DNA of 64,000 nucleotides from Paenibacillus_G filicis (lineage in GTDB: Bacteria > Bacillota > Bacilli > Paenibacillales > NBRC-103111). Both the position numbers and the translations under genes were made by a program. The notes under the pieces were generated by a model. It saw nothing but the letters and a program-made list of their open reading frames with translations, was not told where the DNA came from and did not search any database. The stretch is taken from NCBI RefSeq assembly GCF_038070315.1, contig NZ_JBBPCC010000002.1, positions 248,001-312,000 of the forward strand, given 5' to 3'. Position 1 is the stretch's first letter. Every line of letters starts with the position of its first letter. Positions 24,069-32,828 of this stretch are shown here, piece by piece.

Positions 24069-24353
24069 ATGGCAATCGTACTGCCGCAACAAACCTTCTC
24101 CATCGGTCCCAATATCGGCAAGTCCTACTATGAAAACTTGAACGGTGGAATTAACGCGACTGTGACCGTAAATAACAACGGTCCGGCACCGATCGACCTC
24201 GTCCTCACGCGCGTCAATGCTCCTGTCATTACGTACACGATCCCTGCCTCTTCAAGCCTGACCTTAGCCGTTGCCCGGCTGCTTGTTGCCGCTCTGCTGA
24301 CTGGACCTGTCGGAACCTTCGGAACGATTCAGATCGCTACGTCTGATTTCTAG
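24069..24353 (+). CDS. Small beta-rich protein, possibly Ena/DUF3992-like
   Basis: Protein of 94 residues with no signal peptide, no Cys and no charged clusters. It is rich in Asn, Val, Thr and Ile. The pattern NGGINATVTVNNNGPAPIDLVLTR, TYTIPASSSLTLAVARLLV and GPVGTFGTIQIATSDF suggests a jelly-roll subunit like the endospore-appendage (Ena, DUF3992) proteins. Those use Cys pairs for cross-linking, which are absent here. The ribosome site AAGGGGGTGAT is very strong and a terminator follows. If correct, it would be a spore or cell-surface fibre protein; confidence in that is low. Confidence 0.7.
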   Translation: MAIVLPQQTFSIGPNIGKSYYENLNGGINATVTVNNNGPAPIDLVLTRVNAPVITYTIPASSSLTLAVARLLVAALLTGPVGTFGTIQIATSDF

Positions 24354-24896
24354 CATTGGCTTATTCCTGCCTCTAACCTTACACATGCTAAAGGTTATAG
24401 TTTTTTTCTGTTCTTCTATTTCTTTGCGGACGAGAGGCGCGAAGACAGCCTCCACCTGAGCAGCAAGACGTTCTGGCTCCAGCTCCATCTGGAAGCCGAT
24501 CCGGCCAGCGCTTACGGCCATCACATCCAGCGTCTGGGCGCTGCTGTCGATGAAGGTCGGGTATAGCTTCTTCATGCCGACGGGTGAGCAGCCGCCCCGG
24601 ATATAGCCCGTAGAGGGCAGCAATTCCTTGAGCGGCAGCAGCTCTACCTTCTTCACCCCCGCTGCCTTGGCTGCCACCTTCAAATCCAGCTCCTCCGCTA
24701 CCGGAATGACAAATACAAACAGCTGCTTTCCCTGATGAGCCACCAGCGTTTTAAACACACGCTCTGGAGGTCGGCAGATTCGCTCGGCGACCGCAGCCCC
24801 GTGAACGGTGCCGTCCTCATGGTCATACGTCAAGATGCTATAGGATACTTTAGCCTTGTCCAGCATCCGCATCGCATTGGTTTTAACCTCTGACAT
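24264..24896 (-). CDS. ybaK: YbaK/EbsC-type Cys-tRNA(Pro) deacylase with antisense C-terminal tail
   Basis: Trans-editing enzyme that hydrolyses mischarged Cys-tRNA(Pro). The start MSEVKTNAMRMLDKAKV at 24896 follows a GGAG. The core (about 155 residues) has the family motifs YDHEDGTVHG, PERVFKTLV, FVFVIPVAEELDLKVAAKA and GYIRGGCSPVGMKK. After the usual end (VFAPLVRKEIEEQ) the frame continues about 50 residues with low-complexity Arg/Ser/Gln/Asn-rich sequence, running antisense through the terminator and the last 90 bases of the neighbouring gene. The tail is probably not functional. Confidence 0.85.
   Translation of the reverse strand: MSEVKTNAMRMLDKAKVSYSILTYDHEDGTVHGAAVAERICRPPERVFKTLVAHQGKQLFVFVIPVAEELDLKVAAKAAGVKKVELLPLKELLPSTGYIRGGCSPVGMKKLYPTFIDSSAQTLDVMAVSAGRIGFQMELEPERLAAQVEAVFAPLVRKEIEEQKKTITFSMCKVRGRNKPMLEIRRSDLNRSEGSDRSSQQSGNKQPGNG
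24374..24407 (+). terminator. Terminator of the small beta-rich gene
   Basis: TAACCTT (24374-24380) pairs with AAGGTTA (24391-24397) and is followed by seven T. It lies inside the antisense ybaK frame. Confidence 0.75.
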
Positions 24897-25082
24897 CCGT
24901 ATTAGCTCCGTTTCCGTCAATAGTTGATCCCACGCACAGTTATTGACCTGGTATCCACTATAGAACGCGAAGCCTCGCTTGTCCATTCCCTGCGGCAGCC
25001 CGGCGCAGCCCCAGGCATTCTGCTGAACCCGGACGAAAACCCGTTCAACCAAGAACGGGCTTCTCATACATATTTGTCAGGC

Positions 25083-27287
25083 TTACTTGGAAATCATCAT
25101 CACATCGCGGCTATGCCGCTCCCCGGCAAATTCCAGCATCCCGGTCTCTGCGGGCTTGGGAAGCAGCGCGGGGGACACCGGATTGCCCGTATGATCCAGG
25201 TATGCCGTAACATCCACATGATCATGGTACAGGCAGATGTCATCGCTCCAGCCTTGGCCCGTAATCCGCAGTCCGGTCGCTTGCCAGGAAGCCAGCTCGA
25301 TTCCTTCCTTGCGGACAGGCAAACGTTCGATGGCAATCCGGGACGCCTCCTTCGTCCCATAAGGGAGAATGACCGTTTCCCAAGCGGCCCGCCCGGTTGC
25401 AGACATCGCACGCTTGACTACCGGATTAGGATCATACTGCCCCTTCATGAAGATCAGCCCGGATTCCAGCGACAGCCGGTCCTCCTGCTCCCCTCCCGGG
25501 AAAGCCAGCAGCACGTTCGCATCGGGATGAACCGTACGGACACTCCGCCCCCTCCAGTCCGCCACCGCCTCTCCCGTCGGCAGGTGGTAGTACTGCTCAT
25601 ATTCATGCCGCCCTTTGGCTTCGAACAGATCCACGATCAGCCAGTAGCGGTTTTTAACAAACAGAACCTTACGGGAGTGGACGACAGGGTCTTCGTAACG
25701 GGTATAGCCATAATGGCTCGCGAACCAGTAGTCATAAGCCGTTTCACTGCGGAAATCCCAGATTTTGCAAGTTGCTGTCGGCGGGGTACTCCAATGCATG
25801 CCGCGGACATGCTGGTCCTGCCCGTCCACGACAACCGTATTATGCGCCCGGGTCGATACGACATATTTGCGTTCCTTGTTCCATTCGAACAAGCCCATCC
25901 CGGCATCCGCCACCAGCTCCCGGCCGCCCGAATAAGCAATAAAGCTCAGCGCATCGGAATGTGCATGCCCGGCGATACCGATCCCAGCCCTCATCGCCAT
26001 ATGCATAGCCGTCCGCTCCCAGGCCTGTCTCGCTACCAGATAGCCTCCGATAGGGAAGCAAGCCGTCGTATCTGCCGGAGGCTGAGCCTGCAGACGGTCG
26101 TATCGCTCGACCGCGTCCGGCCCCAGTCTCCAGAGCAGCGAGAACGGAAGGCGTTCCTGGCCTAAGAATTTCAGATCTCCCCGGTTCAGCAGATAGGCCC
26201 CCAGGCTCAGTATGGTACGAAGCTCGCCCACTGCGTGCACATCGGTATCTCCGAACCTGACCACCCCGCCGTCTGGAGTAAGCAGATGCTTGAATACCTC
26301 GAACATCCGCTCCAGCACCTCGCGGTATACAGCCGCCTCCATCCCCAGTCCCTGGAACAAAGAATACAGCTCGTACACGTCCCGCATCACGACGAGATGA
26401 TAGTTCGGACTGCCCTCGAATTGAACGCCGTCCTCGTACACATTTTGCCGGATATAGGCCGGCATCTCACTCAGTCCGTATTCCAGCCATTCCGCCGCTT
26501 CCTTCAGCTCGGGCAGCAGCAGCGCCACCTGAATCAACCCCCGCAGCTGCATGCAAGCATGGTTGCCATGGCTCGCATGGTACCGTCGTACATACCGGGC
26601 ATGCTCCTGGAACGACTTGATCATCATCATCTTGACCTCAGGTTCGAAGGAAGGAGACCGGTAGAAAGTCATGAAGGCCTCGGGCAGATTAAACATCCGT
26701 ACCCCTACGGACAATGGGTCCCAGGTGCAGTGCTGCGAGCGGAAGGTATCGTCCACCGGCATCGGACAATCCAGGATAAAATGCTTCATCATCCCGTTAA
26801 AGCATGCCGCATACTTCTCATCGGAGGTGAGACAGTAAGCTCTGGATAAGTATTTCAAATACCCGAACCGGGTGAGATGCAGCTGATATTGAGAGCTGTC
26901 ATGCAGCCAGCTGTTCCAATCATAGTCCCCTTCCGGGAAGACGGCTCTCCGGCCCTTGAACAGCGGGATGTCGCCCGCTACAATCCGGTCGGCCTCCTCG
27001 ATCGCCTCCCTGGCCTCTTCCCCGCCATGGCTTAGCTCCCGGGCAATAGTCATCATAGCTGGCACATCGTCCGCACCGAAATAATATCGGCCCGCACTGT
27101 CCTCGCCTACAATCCGCAGGTAGGCATCTCTGGCTCCTGCCGCATCCCCCTCCGCAATGAGATTACGGACAAGCTTCATAGCCGGCCTGCCTAGATCCAG
27201 CTCCCCGCGGATAAACGCATCGTCCGTCAACAGCGGACCGGTATATCTGGGGTCGTTCCGCAGCTCCTTGTATCCTGTGGGTATCAT
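25083..27287 (-). CDS. Heparinase II/III-like polysaccharide lyase (cytoplasmic)
   Basis: Protein of about 734 residues. An N-terminal alpha/alpha toroid (about 1-390) contains HDSSQYQLHLTRFGYLKYLSRAY, RYHASHGNHACMQLRGLI and GVQFEGSPNYHLVVMRDVYEL. The C-terminal heparinase II/III beta domain contains GIAGHAHSDALSFIAYSGGRELVADAGMG and STRAHNTVVVDGQDQ. Asn-His, Tyr and His residues in these motifs fit the lyase mechanism. No signal peptide, so it should act on imported oligosaccharides (uronate-containing glycans such as alginate, heparin-like or other; not decided). ATG 27287 with AAAGG upstream is preferred to GTG 27296. It is last in an operon with LplABC-like transporter genes. Confidence 0.88.
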   Translation of the reverse strand: MIPTGYKELRNDPRYTGPLLTDDAFIRGELDLGRPAMKLVRNLIAEGDAAGARDAYLRIVGEDSAGRYYFGADDVPAMMTIARELSHGGEEAREAIEEADRIVAGDIPLFKGRRAVFPEGDYDWNSWLHDSSQYQLHLTRFGYLKYLSRAYCLTSDEKYAACFNGMMKHFILDCPMPVDDTFRSQHCTWDPLSVGVRMFNLPEAFMTFYRSPSFEPEVKMMMIKSFQEHARYVRRYHASHGNHACMQLRGLIQVALLLPELKEAAEWLEYGLSEMPAYIRQNVYEDGVQFEGSPNYHLVVMRDVYELYSLFQGLGMEAAVYREVLERMFEVFKHLLTPDGGVVRFGDTDVHAVGELRTILSLGAYLLNRGDLKFLGQERLPFSLLWRLGPDAVERYDRLQAQPPADTTACFPIGGYLVARQAWERTAMHMAMRAGIGIAGHAHSDALSFIAYSGGRELVADAGMGLFEWNKERKYVVSTRAHNTVVVDGQDQHVRGMHWSTPPTATCKIWDFRSETAYDYWFASHYGYTRYEDPVVHSRKVLFVKNRYWLIVDLFEAKGRHEYEQYYHLPTGEAVADWRGRSVRTVHPDANVLLAFPGGEQEDRLSLESGLIFMKGQYDPNPVVKRAMSATGRAAWETVILPYGTKEASRIAIERLPVRKEGIELASWQATGLRITGQGWSDDICLYHDHVDVTAYLDHTGNPVSPALLPKPAETGMLEFAGERHSRDVMMISK

Positions 27288-27344
27288 AGGATGCACACCT
27301 TTCTATCTTGTAATCGATCATTTACTGCATCATTTTCCAGCCAT

Positions 27345-28214
27345 CTATTCCTTGATCGAACCGAGCATAGCGCCCTGCGCAAAATATTTTTGCAGGAATG
27401 GGTACACGGCTACGATCGGAAGCATCGCGAGCAGGATCGCAGCATTCTGCACATTGGGGCCGAGATTAACAGCCAGTTGCGCGTCAATCGCGGCATCCGC
27501 CGAGATGTTGGACGCGCTGATCGCCACCATCTGCCTAAGCAGCGGCTGAATCGGCCAGCGAGTCGTATCGTTCAGATAGATGACGGCGGAGAAGAACTCG
27601 TTCCAGAATTGGACCATGAAGAACAGCGTAAAGGTCGCAATGATCGGCTTGGACAGTGGAATGACGACCAGAAACAAAATCCGGAACTCCCCAGCGCCGT
27701 CAATCCTCGCGGCTTCATCGAGACTTTCGGGCAGGCTCTGGAAGAAGGAGCGGATGACCATGATGTTAAAGGCACTGCTTGCCGCAGGCAAAACGACCGC
27801 CCAATAAGAGTCGATCAGCCCGAGATTTTTGACCACTAGATAGCTCGGAATCATCCCCCCGTGGAAGATCATCGTGAAGAAAATCATCAGCAGCAGGAAC
27901 CGGCGCCCGGGCACAAACTTCTTGGACAGAGAATAGGCCAGCGTGATCGAGACAACCAGACTCAGGCATGTTCCCATGACGGTAATATAGACGGAATTTA
28001 GAATCGAAGTCATGAAGGTTTGAGCATGGAACAAGTAACTGTAGGCATCCAAGGTCCACGTCTTCGGCCAGATGAAGAAATGACCTGCCATGGAATCGGT
28101 CGGCGGGCTGAAGGACACCGCGATAATGTATAGGAATGGAAGAATGACCAGCATGCTGATCAGCAGGATAATCAGTGCCAGCACACTGTCGAACCAGGTG
28201 ATGCGTGCTTTCAT
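27345..28214 (-). CDS. Carbohydrate ABC permease, LplC/MalG type
   Basis: CUT1-family membrane permease (289 residues, six helices). The EAA motif reads ESLDEAARIDGAGEFRILFLVVIPLSKP near residues 180-210. C-terminal FLQKYFAQGAMLGSIKE is typical of LplC/YtcP proteins. It lies between the LplB-like permease (18 bases upstream) and the lyase gene. The ATPase (MsmX type) is not encoded here and is normally shared in Bacillota. Confidence 0.93.
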   Translation of the reverse strand: MKARITWFDSVLALIILLISMLVILPFLYIIAVSFSPPTDSMAGHFFIWPKTWTLDAYSYLFHAQTFMTSILNSVYITVMGTCLSLVVSITLAYSLSKKFVPGRRFLLLMIFFTMIFHGGMIPSYLVVKNLGLIDSYWAVVLPAASSAFNIMVIRSFFQSLPESLDEAARIDGAGEFRILFLVVIPLSKPIIATFTLFFMVQFWNEFFSAVIYLNDTTRWPIQPLLRQMVAISASNISADAAIDAQLAVNLGPNVQNAAILLAMLPIVAVYPFLQKYFAQGAMLGSIKE

Positions 28215-28232
28215 CGTAAGACCTCCTCCCGT

Positions 28233-29141
28233 TTAGAAGATACCTTCTTCTCCAAGCAGCTTAGCCACATAGTTGGCTGTCACCACCAGGATCAGACTGG
28301 CTACCGATTTGAACATGCCTACTGTGATCGCGAAGCTGTAATTGAACTGCTCCAGACCGATATGATAGACGAACAAGTCGAATACATTGGACACCTCCAG
28401 ATTCAGGCTATTGGTCATCAGGAATATTTGCATGAAATTGGAGTCCAGAGAGGAGCCTAGCCGGAGCAGTAGCAAAATCACAATCGTACTCTTGATGCTC
28501 GGCAATGTAATATGCCAGATATTATGGAAGCGGTTCGCCCCGTCAACCTTGGCAGCCTCATACAGCTCAGGGTTAACCCCCGCCAGCGCAGCCAGGAATA
28601 TAATCGTCCCCCAGCCCGCATCCTTCCAGATCGATTGCAGCACGATCAGCGGCCGAAACCAGTCGTTGCTGACCAGGAACAAGACATTCGTGCCGAACCA
28701 TTGATCCAGATAGTAATTGATGACACCCGATGGGCCGAAGAACGAGATGGTGATGCCGTAGATGACAACCCAGGATAAGAAATGGGGCAGGTACACGATA
28801 GTCTGCGAGATTCGCTTGTACAGCTTCAACCTCAACTCGTTAAGCATGATCGAGAGCAAAATGGTAAAAGGAAAATAGATAATCAGATTGAATAAGCTGA
28901 TCAGCAGCGTGTTCTTAAGCAAAATAAAAAAATCGGAGGTGCTGAAAAATTCCTTGAAATGCTCGAAGCCTACCCATGGGCTTTCCCAGATCCCGATGAA
29001 GGGGCTGTACTCCTTGAACGCCAGCAGCAACCCCCACATCGGGACGTAGTGAAAGACAATGAAATAAATAACGCCCGGCGCGGCCAGCAAATAAAAAGGC
29101 CATAGCTGCTTGAATCTGTTGAATCGTATCGTTCTCTCCAA
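28233..29141 (-). CDS. Carbohydrate ABC permease, LplB/MalF type
   Basis: CUT1-family permease (302 residues, six helices). The EAA loop is NPELYEAAKVDGANRFHNIWHITLPSI. The ending SLILVVTANYVAKLLGEEGIF is typical of LplB. The start is TTG at 29141 with AAAGGAGGG at good spacing. Partner of the LplC-like permease. Confidence 0.93.
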   Translation of the reverse strand: MERTIRFNRFKQLWPFYLLAAPGVIYFIVFHYVPMWGLLLAFKEYSPFIGIWESPWVGFEHFKEFFSTSDFFILLKNTLLISLFNLIIYFPFTILLSIMLNELRLKLYKRISQTIVYLPHFLSWVVIYGITISFFGPSGVINYYLDQWFGTNVLFLVSNDWFRPLIVLQSIWKDAGWGTIIFLAALAGVNPELYEAAKVDGANRFHNIWHITLPSIKSTIVILLLLRLGSSLDSNFMQIFLMTNSLNLEVSNVFDLFVYHIGLEQFNYSFAITVGMFKSVASLILVVTANYVAKLLGEEGIF

Positions 29142-29171
29142 AGCCTGGCCCTCCTTTTCCGCGGACAGGAA

Positions 29172-29196
29172 ACAGGGGTACCCGGAAGACCCCTGT
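29172..29196 (-). terminator. Intercistronic hairpin after the binding-protein gene
   Basis: ACAGGGGT pairs with ACCCCTGT around nine bases, between the solute-binding gene and the permeases. There is no strong U run. It may lower permease expression relative to the binding protein. Confidence 0.55.
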
Positions 29197-29225
29197 CTTC
29201 TTGTCTTTATAGGTTGTAGTGAAGC

Positions 29226-30803
29226 TTATTTATGGTCTTCGTTGTACTGCTCCAGCAGTTCCTTCGTGATTTGTGCACCTACGCCGTTGCTCCAGGCATC
29301 GATTTCCTTCTGGACATCCTCCCACTTGGCTTCACCCAGTACGTATTTCGTCATGACAGCGCTCATCTTCTTGTAGCTGTCCGGATTTTTGCTCGCAGCC
29401 TGGGAATTGTAGCTGAGGAACGGGTTAGGAATGCCGAACTTGCTGATTGTATCGAGAGATGCCTTTTGCACCTTCAGAATTTCGGGATTTTTGGATGTGG
29501 CGTAGACATACGGGTCCACCCGGTTTTCCAGCACGAATTGGGAGGGCTTATCCAGGTCCGCCTGCTTCTTCTGCTCCTCGGTCTGCACCGCGATTCCATT
29601 TTTCAGCTCGGTGGCATGAACCCCGATGACGCCTGTTTTCGAGAACGCCGCATTTTCCTCAGAGGCGCTGAAGTCCAGGAAGTCCACGATTTTCTGCACC
29701 TTTTCCTTCGGCACGGAGCTAGGAATGGCCCACAGTCCATAGTAACCGCCGATGACGGCTACTCCCTTGTTGCCGGAGGCGCCCTCTAGCATATCGATGA
29801 TGGCAATCTCCGCATTCGGATCTGTCTGCTTCAGCTTGTCGACATTCGTTTCGGCTATGTCGCTGGTATTGCCCGCGAACGCACCGGCGACGCCGGCCAG
29901 GAACTTACTTCGAGCTTGCTGCTGGTTCTTGAGCACCGGCGCGTCCTTGTCGATCAAGCCCTTGCTCCAGGCATCCTTTTGCCAGTCGAGGAATGCCTTG
30001 AACTCCGGCGTCTGGAAGTCGCGGACAGGCTTGCCGTTATCCAGCTTCCAAGTGTTGGGCACCCCGAATGCGAACTGAACCGGGAGCACGCCCGAGAACG
30101 GGCCGGGAGAGCCAATGCCATCCACGCCGAAGATCGTATACGGAATGGTCTTGCCGCCACCCGCCGGATCCTTCTCCTTGAAGACCATTAAGGCGTGCGT
30201 CAGCTCCTCTAACGTTTTCGGAAGCGGAAGCTGATACTTATCCAGCCAATCCTTGCGAATCAGGATGCTGGCTTCTCCGCCGCCATATAGTCCGCGTGGT
30301 CTTGGAATCCCGTATACCTTGCCCTGCACCTTGGTATTGTTCCATACGGCTTCCTCGATCTGATTAATGTTTTTCGCATTTTTCAGATAGGGCGTCAGGT
30401 CGTGGAAGGCGCCCATCTTGACCAGATTCGTAAATTTATCATCCTTCCCGCCATCGAGCAGCAGCAGATCATAAGCATTGCCTGCCGATACAGCTATGGA
30501 CAGCTTGTCTTTGTAGGCTTCGGAAGGAACGAAGGTCATATCGAGTTTGACATTTCCCCGCTTCTCCATATCCTCCTTCGCTTTATTGTCCTTGGCCGCC
30601 GGCGGATTCCCGAACAGAATCGTCATCGCTTTGATATCGGTAGGTGACACAGATTCCCCTGTCGCACCGGATGAAGCGGGCGGATTGGAGCCATTTCCCC
30701 CGGACTCCTCTGCTGACCCATTTTTGCCGGAGCATCCGGCGAGTGCGGACGACATGAGTACGGATGCTGCCATTACGGGTAAAAGCGCTTTCTTTACTTG
30801 CAT
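29226..30803 (-). CDS. Carbohydrate ABC solute-binding lipoprotein (LplA-like)
   Basis: Extracellular lipoprotein of about 525 residues. Start MQVKKALLPVMAAS at 30803, behind GGGGGAAG, followed by lipobox LAGC. A Gly/Ser/Pro-rich linker precedes the two-lobed binding domain (IKAMTILFGNPPAAKDNKAKEDMEKRGNVKLDMTFVP...). Length fits the LplA/YtcQ group that binds complex oligosaccharides. First gene of the transporter-lyase operon and divergent from the YesMN-like regulators. A cre-like site overlaps its first codons. Confidence 0.92.
   Translation of the reverse strand: MQVKKALLPVMAASVLMSSALAGCSGKNGSAEESGGNGSNPPASSGATGESVSPTDIKAMTILFGNPPAAKDNKAKEDMEKRGNVKLDMTFVPSEAYKDKLSIAVSAGNAYDLLLLDGGKDDKFTNLVKMGAFHDLTPYLKNAKNINQIEEAVWNNTKVQGKVYGIPRPRGLYGGGEASILIRKDWLDKYQLPLPKTLEELTHALMVFKEKDPAGGGKTIPYTIFGVDGIGSPGPFSGVLPVQFAFGVPNTWKLDNGKPVRDFQTPEFKAFLDWQKDAWSKGLIDKDAPVLKNQQQARSKFLAGVAGAFAGNTSDIAETNVDKLKQTDPNAEIAIIDMLEGASGNKGVAVIGGYYGLWAIPSSVPKEKVQKIVDFLDFSASEENAAFSKTGVIGVHATELKNGIAVQTEEQKKQADLDKPSQFVLENRVDPYVYATSKNPEILKVQKASLDTISKFGIPNPFLSYNSQAASKNPDSYKKMSAVMTKYVLGEAKWEDVQKEIDAWSNGVGAQITKELLEQYNEDHK
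30780..30793. promoter_or_regulatory. cre-like site at the 5' end of the binding-protein gene
   Basis: TAAAAGCGCTTTCT matches the CcpA consensus TGWAARCGYTWNCW at 13 of 14 positions. It lies within the first codons. A second, weaker candidate (GGTAAACGCTTGCG) is at 30974-30987, before the sensor kinase gene. Confidence 0.5.
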
Positions 30804-31028
30804 ATTTCTTCCCCCATTTCTGTTCATCAATCGTTGTGCGTTCCTTGCTTACACTTTGGATTATAGAAGAAAAGGAGCCAGGATGAACATGTCGGATTCC
30901 AGTGAAAGTGTAACCATTTTTACGATTCCATGCCCTGTGTATATCCTTAGCGCCTGGCGTTGTACTATAATCAGGTAAACGCTTGCGGAGAAATCCGGAG
31001 GCTTACAACCTAACAGACGGAAGTGTTG

Positions 31029-32828
31029 ATGATGAGGTCACCGTTCTTCGGGTTTCTGACCCGCAGCTTCTATGTTAGGATGATCCTCGTGATGCTGGCA
31101 GTCTCCATCATCCCGCTGATTGTCCTTTCCAATATCTCCCTATCCGTATCCAGCACGACGGTAGAACAGCAGGTCAACCGGCTAAACGCGCAGCTGGTGA
31201 ATCAGGTCGTCGACCGGATTGAGCTCACCATGTCGCGCTTCCGGGAGCTGAGCGAGCAGTATTCCCGGATCTCCTCGATCCAGAGCGCGCTGGTGCCGCC
31301 CATCGAGCCGTACTTCGAAGAGGTCGTCCGCAAGAAGGATCTGATCTCCGTACTCAGCACCGCTTCCGCGGTCATCGGCAATGTGGAGGGACTGCAGGTT
31401 TACTCCTCGATCACAGGAGAGGTATTGTCCTCCACCGAGGCTCCGGCACCGTTAGAGAGCTCCATGTTCAAGCCGCTGATCGAACATTTTCTGGCCTCAG
31501 GCCAGTCCGGCCTGTTTCTGGACAAGCACTCGCTTCCCGAGCTGCGGCTGCTGCAGACGTCCACCTATTATATCGGGCGGATCCCTTATGAGCCTTACGA
31601 GGAATTGAAGGGTGTCCTGCTGATTTCCATGAGCAATGCCCAGTATCAAAGCCAGATCGAGAATATTCAGCTCGGCTCCAAAGGCTCCATTTCCCTCCTC
31701 ACGGAGAACGGGAATACGGTGGCCACGACCAGCAAGCTGGATCGTCAGGAGGATACCCAACGCATTCGGACAATCCTGCAGCGCTGGGCAGAGCTGGGCC
31801 GACCCGATCAGTTCGGGATGAGCGGCTCGATTATCTCAGTGAAGCAGACCGCCACCTACGACAAGTGGATCATCCTCTCAGAGATTCCATCGCGGGAGCT
31901 CACACAGAGCACGGATATGATACGTAAGACGGTCCTTTATTTCCTCGCGGTGCTGATCGCATTAGGCGCTCTGTCGGTCGTCTTCTTCGGCTACCAGCTG
32001 TATCGCCCGCTCCAGGCCGTTAAACGTCAGGTTGACGCGATCAAGATGGGCCGGTTCGATGCCCGCGTCACCCATTTTGCCAACAATGAGATCGGGGAGC
32101 TCGGCCGTATGCTCAATACGATGGCCGTCCGTATTCAGGATCTGCTCGTTGACCTGCAGGAATCGGAGGATCTGAAGCGAAGGCTCGAGATCCGGGCTCT
32201 GCAGTCGCAAATCAATCCCCACTTTATGTACAACACGCTGAATACCATTAGAATGTTCGCCATGATGAAGGATTATGAGAAAATCAATACGATCATGGGA
32301 AGACTTGTGGCCTTGCTCCGCTATTCCATGGAAAACTACGAGCAGACGGTACTCCTGCAGCAGGAGCTGGATTATCTTGAGGATTATGTTGGGCTGCTGA
32401 ATATGCGATACAAGTGCCAGATCGTGCTGCACCTGGAGCTGGAGGAGCCCCTGCGCCGCATGCGGATTCCGAAGCTGAGTCTGCAGCCACTGATCGAGAA
32501 TGCTGTCTTCCATGGCATCCTCCCACGCAAGGCGGACGAGGGGCATATCCGGCTCCGGGTAAGGCGAAGCGAAGATCGCGCGGATATCCTGATGGAGATT
32601 GAGGATGATGGCATCGGCATCGAAGAAGCGGGACTGGAGAAGCTCAAGGTGCATCTGCTGCACGAGGAATCCAGCGAAAATATCGGCCTGCAGAATGTGT
32701 GGATGCGCATGCGGCTTCTGTTCGGGAAGTCGACGCGGATTGAGCTGGACACCGGGCTCTACGGAGGGCTGCGCATCCGCTTCCTGCTCCCATCCGATGC
32801 GATCCAGATCAAGGAGGAAGCCCCATGA
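31029..32828 (+). CDS. YesM-type sensor histidine kinase
   Basis: Membrane kinase of about 599 residues. Two membrane helices (about 14-36 and 295-320) enclose a large extracellular sensor domain. HAMP follows, then the His_kinase family domain with the phospho-His in LQSQINPHFMYNTLNTIRMF and an HATPase domain (LSLQPLIENAVFHG, IEDDGIGIEEAGL). The start is one of several ATG/TTG codons at 31023-31032; 31029 is chosen by spacing to GGAAG. It overlaps the regulator gene by four bases and probably senses an extracellular sugar for the adjacent lyase/transporter operon. Confidence 0.93.
   Translation: MMRSPFFGFLTRSFYVRMILVMLAVSIIPLIVLSNISLSVSSTTVEQQVNRLNAQLVNQVVDRIELTMSRFRELSEQYSRISSIQSALVPPIEPYFEEVVRKKDLISVLSTASAVIGNVEGLQVYSSITGEVLSSTEAPAPLESSMFKPLIEHFLASGQSGLFLDKHSLPELRLLQTSTYYIGRIPYEPYEELKGVLLISMSNAQYQSQIENIQLGSKGSISLLTENGNTVATTSKLDRQEDTQRIRTILQRWAELGRPDQFGMSGSIISVKQTATYDKWIILSEIPSRELTQSTDMIRKTVLYFLAVLIALGALSVVFFGYQLYRPLQAVKRQVDAIKMGRFDARVTHFANNEIGELGRMLNTMAVRIQDLLVDLQESEDLKRRLEIRALQSQINPHFMYNTLNTIRMFAMMKDYEKINTIMGRLVALLRYSMENYEQTVLLQQELDYLEDYVGLLNMRYKCQIVLHLELEEPLRRMRIPKLSLQPLIENAVFHGILPRKADEGHIRLRVRRSEDRADILMEIEDDGIGIEEAGLEKLKVHLLHEESSENIGLQNVWMRMRLLFGKSTRIELDTGLYGGLRIRFLLPSDAIQIKEEAP

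Noticed and set aside
24924..26165. 413-residue plus-strand frame
   Set aside because: Antisense of the heparinase-like lyase, rich in Arg/His/Pro as expected for a shadow.
30974..30987. cre site before the YesM-type kinase
   Set aside because: GGTAAACGCTTGCG mismatches the consensus at both ends; kept only as a weak mention.
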